A stretch of DNA of 64,000 nucleotides from assembly GCA_022316685.1 (NCBI GenBank), contig JAKJHU010000038.1, positions 5,374,884-5,438,883 on the forward strand. Reading direction: 5' to 3'. Numbering within the stretch: the first letter of the stretch is position 1; every line of letters starts with the position of its first letter. The notes under the pieces were generated by a model. That model saw only the letters and a program-made list of their open reading frames with translations. It had not been told where the DNA came from and did not search any database. Both the position numbers and the translations under genes were made by a program. This stretch comes from Progne subis subis. Its lineage: Eukaryota; Chordata; Aves; Passeriformes; Hirundinidae. Below are positions 52,001 through 61,604 of this stretch, piece after piece.

Positions 52001-53962
52001 ATGTATTTTGCAGCTTGAAAGAAGAGGCAGAGCAGCTTTAAAAGGTTTATGCCCTCTGTGTCACTCATTCTCATTTATCTCACATGTTCTGAAGGGGACA
52101 CACTAACTCTGAGCTATTCTGGGTTTTGCCTTCAACGAAAGCCAAGGTGAAGTACTTTTCAGCATTGAATGCTCACATGCTGTTGAAAGGGCCCTCCACA
52201 GCTCTAAAGAGAGATCCACACCTCATAACTATAAGGCTTTTGACCACTGAAGAGCTGTTGCAAGCTAAAAAGTAAGAAAGAAAAGTAAGTAAGGTTTTAG
52301 CATAAATTTATCTCCCTTCTTGAGAGCGTACATGCACCATCCCTGTTCAGAAAGATTCAGGTGTGGTGGATGAATCACTATAATTAATTCTTATATATTA
52401 TCATTGAATTATGCTTAAAATTTCTAGTGGGTTGGTCAGGATAATACTATGGAGAATGACTGACATTTCATCCTATCAGCTGTTCACCTGCTTCTACTCC
52501 TATGAAGATGCCTGGGAATAATTTTTTTGTTGAAAGAAAGCTGACCACAGAGTCAGCATTTTTCACATGCATCCAGGTACTTCTCTTGTGACCAGGTGGA
52601 GATATTAATTTTTATCTCCAACAAAATGTGATGAAAGCATTAATTTTAAACAGATGGACTATATGTAGATAGGGCTTGTCTATTGTTTTCTACTTTTACC
52701 TTCCCTGTGTATACCATCTGTTCTGGGTCTGTGTTAGTTTAGATTGTAATCCTTTTGAAGGAAGAAATAAAGCATCTTATACAAAGCATCATTAATATGT
52801 AGCTAATAAAAATGGCAATAGTAACTGGGAGATCAATTAGTTCCTTACTATTATCATACTCTATATGTTTTTATTAATGTTTGCCTTGTAATGTACATAG
52901 CTCTGGATTTTTTTCACTAAGGCAAATTATTTAAAGCACGTTTTCTGCTAAAATATTTACAAGGCGAGTATTTCTCTCCTGTTTCACAGTTCAGTGCATG
53001 AAATTTCACTACTGAAATTAAGGGGAAACCCATCAATTCAGGGTAGACTTGTGTTGGCTTAAATTTTTAAGAAGCTTTCTAACTTTAATGCTTTCTTTAT
53101 ATTCAGAGACTTTCACTTTTTTCATTTGTGTGTTAGCATTTATAATTGCCTGAGACTTCTTGGGCTTTGTTAGCACTGGGACTGGCAGCACCAAAATACC
53201 CTGATAAGGGCTGTTTTGTGCAATACTTCCTGCCTTGCCAAAGCCAGGAAGTGCTAACACCCCTGCAGAAATTTCACAAGTTTCATGGTCCAAAGCTGTT
53301 TAACAAAGCCACTGAGCTTTCTGGATGCTAAATGCCAGCTGATCTGGGTTTTTTCTAATGTTTGCCTACCATTAGCACTGTGCCTAAAATGATGCCATTT
53401 GTCCTTTTGAATTGTTGGCTGTCCTTGAAGACTAAAGTCCTGTGCTTATTTATTCTTTCAGTGGGACAACCACAGTTCTTCAGCTTCTTTGCAATCTTTG
53501 TCCAATGCATCCCAATTAACTTCCTGGAATAACCATGAAATAAATATCTTGGGAAGTCACAGTTTAGGCTGAGATTGCTGACTCTTTATGGTGTGACTGA
53601 GGTGGGTCACCTGCAAGCCAGTTGGGGTGAAGCACTGTTGAGAATCTTCCATAACTGTAAAACAGAACTGTCAAACATGATCGTTTGGAAAGAAAATTAC
53701 CTCTGTGCAGCTCTTTTCTCTCGTGGTTTTTTCTGTACAAATAGTATTTCCACTTGCTGTGAGTGCACAGCTACTGAGAAAGGTACAGACATCTCAAGGA
53801 ACCTTTTTTAAGGAAGAAACATGTTGTAAGAATTTGGAAGTCCATGGTAAATTATTACTGGGAATTACTAAGTGCCGAATAAAAATGCTTATCCATAAGA
53901 CTTACAAGAATCTTTTTCTGATAGAGATCTGATGGAGTTCTATGCTATGCAAAATGCAGGAC

Positions 53963-54008
53963 AATACAGTATTTTAGAACAGTGCAATACAGTGTTTTAG
54001 GACAGTGC
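53963..54008 (+). repeat. Two adjacent 23-bp direct repeats
   Basis: The 23-base unit starting AATACAGTRTTTTAG and ending ACAGTGC occurs twice with no spacer and two differences between copies. It looks like a recent local duplication. Confidence 0.85.
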
Positions 54009-56070
54009 TTTTTAACCTTTGTGTGTAAGATGAGACTTGATAGTGAGATCATTATATCATTTGTCTGAGAACACATATTGCAATTTCTTTTTCTAACCCA
54101 ACAAAGTAGTGTTTCATCTCCCCACCTGAGAGAGAGACAGGTCCAATTTAGGTGGTTTTGTGTTTGTGAGCACGTTTAAGTGAAAACAGAAAGAAAAGAT
54201 TCATAGGTGACAAGCTTGAAAGGGAAAACAGTTCTTTCTCCATAAGGTTTCCCCTATCCCCACCTTTTTCATCTCCAACTTTCAGAAACCAAACTCCAGA
54301 GCTGCAGAACTCCAGAGAGAAAAGAGCCTGATGGTATTCTTCCTGGAGAAGGGAGTCATTACAGCAACACAGGGGACTATATAAACAAAATGACACAGAG
54401 GAAATAAAGTCATTTTTTTCCATCATGTGTGAGTTTAGGTGTATAAAACAAAAGCCTACAGCTTGTTGGGATCCTGTGGTCCATTTTCATGGTAGTCATC
54501 CCAAAGGGATGGAGTCCAAAGTCTACCACATCATCTTCTTCTTTATGAATAAGCTCTTTACAAGTTGTCTGCTTGGGCCAGTTTTCTAGATGAAAGAGGT
54601 ACCTTATTAATTCATTTTTTTCATAAATTGTAAGCATCTATATTTTTAAGATCCAAAGAACCATTGCATAATGACCCCTTATCTCTGATCCCTAAACCAT
54701 TTAAACTAATTTAATAGGAAAGGATCAGAGATGAGGAGATAAACCCAGGCAGGGACAGCAGCATGAAAAAAGTTGTGGAAGGCTGACTGTCACACCCATG
54801 AAAAGGACTATTCATAACAATTGGATCATCAGACAAAAGGCAAGGCCAAATGACCCATGTTAAAAGATGTGTCATGCTTACCTTTTAGCAATAAAATAAA
54901 TGTTGTTCATGAGAAGACACAATCCTTCCTAAGCAATTTTCTCAGCTTCCTGAATGTACACAGGGAGGGAAAAATTGAGACATAAAAATTGACTCCTGTA
55001 TATGAATCATGCCATGATTGATTGGCGGACTGAAGAAAGGTCACTACGAAGGTCTTGTCTGTGAGCAGATATGTGAGCAACTGTGACTGAAGCCATGTCT
55101 TATCTTTTCCTCTGATAAAACGAAAATGCTGAGCTGAAATGTGAAGTCAAATATCAGCATTCTTCATGTAACATGTAATTTCTTTAAATTTTAACTATGC
55201 TGTTTTGAAAAAGAAGGGCTCCTCCCTGTTTGGAGACCTTTTAAATCTACAGTCTACCAGACCCCTCATTCAAGTTGATGATGTCCATGTTTATTTATGC
55301 CTGCAAGAATACCCATCACACACACAAATGTGCTTAACTGCTCCCAGCTGAATTCGTTCATATATACATTTTGCAAAAGGACTTTATATTGAGCATGTGT
55401 TTTTTCAGGAATATCTTCACCTCTTTATCTGCCTAAGAAATGAGCTTATATATGTCTTACTGTATCCTGCTAAGAACATAATTTAACTGGAAAGAAAGGG
55501 AAAAAAAAAAAAAAAAAAAAAGAAATTGAAAGGACAAAGCAACCTATCAGCTGATATAACAATCTGTATTTTAAAAAGAGATGGGTTCTTTCCATTTACT
55601 GGTAACAAGAATTCGTGTACTCTACTAAAAACTGACTGCTGTGGTTAAAATCTTGTATAAATATGTTAAAAAAAAAAAAAGGGCAATTTTCCTTAGTTCT
55701 GTTAAATAGTCATGTAAATACATCATCAACAAGTATTCATTTATTCATTTCAGTTATTTTAATTATTCACATTTTCAGTTAGATTAATTTTGCTTCCTTT
55801 GTGGGTGTTTTGAATGCTTAATTGGATTCTGAGATGGGGAAAATGTCCAGGGCTGGTAAGAAAATACACAATCAGTAGTTAAAGAAACTGCTGTTATATG
55901 TATCATACGTGGTGGCCATGATTGAAACAGATAGTATGAAAACAGATATGAAAAGGTAGAAGGGCCTTCAGCATGGTCTGCTGAAATTTAAAAATTTCTT
56001 TTTAAGTATAAATAAGAAATAAGGAACAAAACTTATTTTATTTTATTTAGCATTCATAATGATGCTATAG

Positions 56071-56147
56071 CGTCCTTGCTCATGGCAGAAGGGTCGGAAA
56101 TAGATGTTTAAGGTCCCTTCCAGCCCAAACCATTCTGTGATTCTGTC
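56071..56147 (+). mobile_element. CR1 3' tail fragment
   Basis: About 77 bases match the end of avian CR1: 'ggcagaagggtcggaaatag', then 'ttaaggtcccttcc', 'agcccaaaccattctgtgat' and a second ATTCTGT unit. It is extremely truncated, with no coding part left. It stands at the left border of the GC-rich island and points towards it. Confidence 0.85.
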
Positions 56148-56485
56148 ACCATGGTGGCGCGTGGAAGGGCCAAGATCCGGAAGGTTTATAGAAATAGAAA
56201 TAAAAATAGAAATAGAAAACATCAGGTGATGGAGCCGATACTGAGCCAGGCGGGAGCGGTGCCGGGGATCCGCGGGCCGCTCCGTGTCTCCTGCGGGAGA
56301 CGATTTCCCTCACGGCACCCCGGCAGCGAGGAGCACCTGGCACCTGCAGCAGACGTTTCAGACGCCAGAACCGGAGTCAAAAGCTGATGTTTCGCCGGCC
56401 GTGGAGCTGACGGCGTCCCTCGGGCTTCGGCCGGCACCGAGCTCCCCGCGCCTCCCGCTCGGCCCGGGGTGCCGGCCCACGGCCG

Positions 56486-56502
56486 GGCGCTAGGGGGCGC
56501 TG
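56486..56502 (+). promoter_or_regulatory. CTCF-like binding site
   Basis: The sequence CGCTAGGGGGCGCT (inside 56486-56502) matches the core of the vertebrate CTCF motif (AG, then GGGGCG, then C/G) closely. It is placed centrally in the GC island. Short GC-rich sites also occur by chance in such DNA, and some repeats carry the same core. Confidence 0.45.
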
Positions 56503-56564
56503 TGCCCCGCCCCGCCCCGGGCCCGAGCCCGGCAGCGCCCGCGATGGCAGCGGCCCGCAGCGCC

Positions 56565-56755
56565 CGGCCTGCCCGGGGCCACACGCGGCCCGGGGGAAAA
56601 CAAACACTGCCCGGGGCGCGCAGCACCGCCATGGGGCACACAGCACTGCCGTGGGGCACACACGGCCAGGGGTACACACGGCCAGGGGGAAAACGGTGCC
56701 CTGCGCCACGCACTGCCCAGGGCCCACAGCACTGCCCAGGCCCCACAGCGCTGTC
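56565..56755 (+). repeat. Degenerate GC-rich minisatellite
   Basis: Units of roughly 16-20 bases of the form GGGGCACACAGCACTGCC or GGGGTACACACGGCCA recur with variation, then pass into GGGCCCACAGCACTGCCCA. At least six units can be recognised. Frames through it encode repeated short peptides and should not be read as proteins. Confidence 0.7.
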
Positions 56756-56812
56756 ACACCCACCAGAAGAACCGCTTGCATGGGGCTGCTCATGAGCCAT
56801 CCAGAACTGCTT

Positions 56813-57225
56813 CACAGAATCACAGGTTTGGAAGGGACCACAAGGATCATCAACTCCCTGCCTTGCAAAGCACCATTCCCAAGAGTCACACCCTGTGCTC
56901 GAGAGCATTGTCCAAACGCTTCCTGAACTCTCTCGGGCTGGAGTTGCGCTTCCCTGGGGAGCCTGTTCCAGTGCTTCTTCTAATATCCAACCTAAACCTG
57001 TCCTTACGCAGCTTCTTGGCCATTCCCTCGGGTCCTGTCACTGTCACCACAGAGAGGACATCAGTGCCTGCCTCTCCTCTTCCCCTTGTGAGGAAGCTGC
57101 AGACTCTGATGAAGTCTGAGTATCCAGGTTGCCCATAGGTTGTTCTGTCCAAGACGCTGCTGCTCCTGCCTGGCAGGGCTGTCCCACGCACAGAACTGTG
57201 TGTGACATTCTGAAAAGTCTGCCCT
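56813..57225 (-). mobile_element. CR1 3' fragment, 5'-truncated
   Basis: On the - strand the sequence ends with 'ttggtccc'-type and 'aacctgtgattctgtga' tail elements (plus-strand CACAGAATCACAG at 56813-56825, then TTTGGAAGGGACCACAAGG). Further inside, a broken frame gives KDRFRLDIRR and the downstream residues typical of the end of CR1 ORF2. The ORF is broken and only about 400 bases remain. It differs from the copy at 2235-3345 in the ORF2 C-terminus and 3' UTR, so it probably belongs to another CR1 subfamily. The 5' edge is approximate. Confidence 0.85.
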
Positions 57226-60200
57226 ACAGCTGTTATCACACATGCTGGTGTTCCTTAGGTTTTGTAGGGAGCCTAAAGCTGTAAATGAACTAGAAATTGT
57301 AATAAACTAAAACTATAAAACCTTTGTGAATTCCTAATATATTTGATCAGCCAGTATTAAAGTATAAAAATCTGAAACTATGAATTCTAAAGATAATTGC
57401 AAGGTTTATCAAATACTTGCTGGTCTCTGTCCCATGAGAAAAAGTTATTAACATTCTTCATTGCTGGAAATGTGTTGATTACAGCTCAGACTTTGCCTTG
57501 TTTATTTACAGTTTTTAGGTCCCCTTGGATCATATGTTTGGAGATTTGATGTCTTTGTGTCTCCCCTAGCGAAAATGGAAGCAAAAGTGCTTTATAAACA
57601 TCGAATTATTTTCAAAAAGAGTAAAAATTCACAAAATGATGCAATAAATACTGCTAGCATCTGATAGAAATATTATCCCACGATCTGTGAGTACCTTCGT
57701 AAGTTTCTCAGTAGGTTAAAGCCCCAGAGACCAGAACTGCAAATGCAATATTTTTATTTGGGTAGCTTTCCACCAAAATAAATACACTGGTTTAGAAAGA
57801 GTTTTTGTGAAACACAAGAACTGGAAAGGTTTTTAAATGCTATGAACAATTTTCTATCTATCTGAAACACTTTTTTGGTCCAACAATGTTTCTGACAGAA
57901 TGAACTCTTAAGGAAGGGAAGAACTATATTAAGATAAGGTTCATAATTTAGGAAACCAGAAAGATACAAAACAGTTAAACCTACAGATGAGAATTCAAAG
58001 TTTTTATTAGTGTATTCACTTATTTATGTTAGAAACAACAAACTAAATAAGCTGGTCCAGAACTGGAGAAGTAGCCTTGGAATCAGAAAATCCAAAATTA
58101 TGTTGTTGTGTTTTTTTTTTTTTTTTCCTAATATATATTCTTATTTTATTTCTATTGTTTGCAACAAAATTTATGTCCTTCATAATCTTGTTACAGTCAC
58201 ACAGACCTTTCTCATCCCAGCTGCATGTCTGAATGCACTCAAAAAATAGTTTCAAAAAAGTATTGTAAAGATTAATCAAAAAATTACTGTGACATTATCA
58301 CAGTAAAAGGATGGCTTATAAACATCGTAAATGTTTATTATTAAATGCAAAAGTGTTTGTCTTCTCAGTCAGTAATTTGGCATGTCCTGAAACATCACAA
58401 AATGGACCCAGAAGAATCTCAATTTATCAGACTGACACTCTTCCTCTATCAATGTTCAGAAACAAGAAAACCTTTTAATCACCTGAGAAATATACCATAA
58501 CATCTATCTGGGCCTTGCTCTTAGTTCCACAAATTCCCATCAGCATTGGCATTACCATCTGCCAGACAGAGGAAAATAAATGAAGCTGCTCAACTTTGCT
58601 TTGTCAGTGTTGCATGACTTGAGGACTATTTCAGCAGGGAATGCTGAGGCTTCCACAGCAGGATCATCAGCTAGAATGAATGACCCCAGCTTGACTGAAG
58701 AGCTGGCATTTCATCTAGACCACAGAGATGGCTTCAAAGCCAGGGAAGAAGCTTCCATTTTTACAGGAGATCAAGGGTGCTGGCACTTTAATGTATTTCT
58801 GAATTATGCAGTAGAGACAAATCACCGATTAGTTCTGACAATATATTGCAGTGTTAATCTGCGTGTACACAGGCAGAGTGTCCAGCATTTACAAATAGTT
58901 TATGATAAACATGACAAATTGTGAATGAAGCTCACATACATGGACTATTTCAAAATGGCAATGCAGTCTGGTCCTTTTGTGAGAAAGATGTTTTCTGTGT
59001 GTAAAGAAAATCAAATAAAAATAGCACTGATAGGCACCTGCTGGGATAAATACTGTAAGTATTTGGTTCATATGATAAAGGGGGTTCAAAAGTTCAATAA
59101 AATTACTTATTCTCTAGTTTCATTAAATTACAAATTTCAGACATCAAAAATGTAAAACCTAATATTGTATATTTGATTATGGGTAAATTGCCTATGCTTT
59201 TTGAATTATTCATGTGCTTTCTTAAGGAAAGGAAGCTCATGCAATTGTTTTCCCTATTCACCTTCAACATCCTTTATGCCATCATGATTTTTGAAGCCTT
59301 CCAAAGATTTCAGTGAAAGGTGATGGTAGAGCAGAGGTCACAGGTAGGATAACTCTGAAAGCTCTTTGGAAGCCAGTAGGTGGGAAAGGGCAAGGAAGCT
59401 GGTGTGCTCCTTGAGCGGCCCCAGGTGGGGTTCAGCCTGGGCCATCTGGCCAGTCAGCACTTGAATTAAACCCGCTCACCTTACGTGGGACCACACAAGG
59501 GTGTGGGGCAGCTCAAGGTGTTGCTGTGTGTGATGGGAGCAGCAGGAGGAGTTCGAGACCCTGGAAAGGTTTGCTAGGTGGTTTATAAACTGTAGAGCTT
59601 GTCTGAAATTACAGCTGTGTATGGATTAGAAGGTGGAATTTTCACGCTTTGGAATAGTTTTATTCCAGAAATAGGAAAATTTAGGGACATTTAGGGTCAT
59701 ATTGGAATGAAGCCTAATGGATGTATCCTTCACTTGCTTAAGATGTGTCTAAAGACAGTGCAATATGTCCCTAAAGTCTTTAGAAACAAGATGGCTGTTG
59801 TCTCTGTTAATTAAAATTTCAATTTTTGTTTGCATGGCAGGAAAAAACCCCATGTTTATTCCAAATTACCCATAAATGTTTCAAATCAATGTTTAAAATG
59901 TTTAAAATCAGGACCAGCCATGGCTGGTTGGTCAAGTTGGTAAAAGAAGATCCGCAATTATTCTCATTATACTTCAGCCAAAGCAGTCTGGCCTTGGTGT
60001 TTAAGAAGAAAGGGAAGGAATGGCAAATACTGCCCTGAAACTGAGATGAAAAAACTGGAAGGGAATGTCCTAGTGAAAGAATTGTAGCTGGTCAATATTT
60101 TATAGAGGTACAATTTTTCTATTCCTTGTTCATCTGCTCGCATAGTGGAGAGAGACTATTGCCAGAGAGACTCCAGGATAGTTAGGAACTGTGAGGGATG

Positions 60201-61497
60201 GACATTTCTGATAAATAATATATGAATAGAAGTGGGATATTTGACTACCTCCACCCTAGAGTGAACACAGTTGTGTAATACAACTCACTTTTGCCATCAG
60301 GGAGAAGACTATTTAGATAAAACTTGTATTAAATAGATTAATAGAGCTGGACCAATAAGAGGTGCTTCACAAGGTTTTATGAAGAATGCTGGAAAAACCA
60401 AATTGCTTTTAGTATGCAATCATCTCTCTTAGCTGGGTATCTTGGGGTAAACTAGAATATAGAAAATACAGAAAATATAGAAAATTTCCCCTTATGTGGG
60501 AAAGGATACTATACTCAGACCTATCTAAACACGAGGGAAATGTTATTACCCAAATTCATGGAGATATGTTTAGCTGCAAACACAAACCATTTTCATGAGC
60601 AGTCTGGCGGCATCTTTTGTGGGCATCCATTGCCAATAGTGGGAGCGTTGACTGGTGCACATGAAACCATGAAAGGGAAGGCTCAAATGCAGAAGCATAT
60701 TAAATGCCTGTATGTTAGTGCCAGTTAAATACTTCACTTGCACAATCTTAGAATAGTGTATAGTCCTGTAGATTTTCAGAAGTGAATTACGGTGCCTGCA
60801 GCTGTCAGGAGCAGCTGAGCCAGGGCAGTGCATGGCTCAGCTGTAAGGATAAACAAGGGCGCGCTACATTCAGCAGTGTTCCAGGGAAGCGCTGTTACAC
60901 CACGACAGCTACTGTAAGAGTACAGAATTGTAGTCATTCCGTTGAAATAAATATTTAAGAATTTGCTGAAAGGGTTAATAGCCACTAAAGCTAGAGAGCT
61001 GATTTAATTGATGACAACAATCAAGTGCTTTTCATCTTGGTGGCCCATGAACAATGGTCGTTTATTTAGCCTTTGTGCTTGAGTGTGGCCTAGTAGACCT
61101 AAATTGAAGAGTCTTTGATTTGTGTTGCAAAGCAGTCAAGGCCCTGTGATGGGGCTAAGGGTGGCATTACAACAAGGAGGTTTTGCAAGTAATTGGAACA
61201 GTGTGTGTTGAAGGCGGAAGAGCAAAGAAGTTTTGGTGGACAGCTTAAACCTCACTGCATTTCTGCAGCCCTAACGTGCTGTCTGAGGATGTAAAATAGA
61301 TTCTTGGCTTGTTAACATTTATATGTGAATTAGGAAGCAGTACCTGGCCTCTCCGCATCCACAATTGAGGCACTGGTACTGCTTCCATTTGTTTTAGTCC
61401 TTTTATGTGAATCGAACTCGGCAGATTCTTAGCGAGTGATTGTGGTGCCCTGCCAGGCAAAGAATGGGGTGAATGTTTGACACAGTTTGCAAACAGA
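57226..61497. other. Unique non-coding DNA
   Basis: No supportable gene. A 114-codon frame at 58580-58924 shows no domain or splice context. A T run lies at 58111-58126. A GC-richer patch at about 59380-59580 has no repeat I can name. The stretch 61000-61095 is a candidate conserved element, given separately. Confidence 0.55.
61000..61095. promoter_or_regulatory. Possible conserved non-coding element
   Basis: A repeat-free patch holding TTAATTGATGACAACAATCAA (homeodomain and SOX-like cores, near 61003) and GAACAATGG (SOX, near 61049). It sits 400 bases from an ancient SINE, which suggests the surrounding DNA has been retained over a long time. Conservation itself was not tested. Confidence 0.22.
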
Positions 61498-61604
61498 AGT
61501 AAGGCACAGGGTAATTTAGCGACTTGCTCACCCTCTCACCCACATGATATGGCACGTCTGGTTTCGAATAAAGACCTCCCAAAACTCAGGCTAGTATCTT
61601 AACT
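61498..61604 (-). mobile_element. Ancient MIR-like CORE-SINE fragment
   Basis: On the - strand the order of landmarks follows the 5' half of MIR: GTTAAGA (A-box region, 61597-61603), a short linker, TATTCGAAACC (B-box, from TTCGAA, 61560-61570), a 'gccatatcatgtgggtgag' section in place of the 'gccacttactagctgtgtgac' core, then GAGCAAGTCGCTAAATTACC and CTGTGCCTTACTTC. The match is spread over about 105 bases and strongly diverged, as expected for an element that was active before birds diverged from other amniotes. The tail half is missing or unrecognisable. Confidence 0.6.

Larger units (their letters stand above)
45576..56070. other. Unique AT-rich non-coding DNA
   Basis: About 10.5 kb with no supportable gene. 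The longest frame, 131 codons at 50816-51211, has no known domain. Contents are simple: a CAAAA-type repeat near 48966-49020, two 23-bp direct repeats at 53963-54008, and A runs at 55501-55521 and 55669-55680. Confidence 0.6.
56148..56812. promoter_or_regulatory. GC-rich CpG island between two CR1 tails
   Basis: About 660 bases of GC- and CpG-dense DNA, sharply different from the surrounding AT-rich sequence. It begins with a short GAAATA-type repeat (about 56187-56218). It continues through CpG-rich unique sequence with GC boxes (CCCCGCCCCGCCCC, near 56506) and a CTCF-like site at 56486-56502, and ends in a degenerate minisatellite. The composition leaves long open frames on both strands, including 228 codons on the - strand, but they are repetitive in proline, glycine and arginine with no domain, so I do not call a gene. 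It could be a promoter, an insulator or a GC-rich repeat fragment. Confidence 0.5.

Noticed and set aside
56222..56908. 228-codon minus-strand open frame, the longest in the window
   Set aside because: It runs through GC-rich minisatellite DNA and into a CR1 tail; stops are rare there for compositional reasons, and the peptide is low-complexity with no domain.
58580..58924. 114-codon plus-strand frame
   Set aside because: No domain or splice context; consistent with chance.
59380..59580. GC-richer patch with an 'attaaaccc' string, considered as a decayed LTR
   Set aside because: No TG...CA ends, TATA box or polyA signal in a consistent order.
61390..61460. Possible tRNA gene from a 'gagttcgattcac' string on the minus strand
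   Set aside because: No acceptor stem, D arm or anticodon arm could be folded around it.
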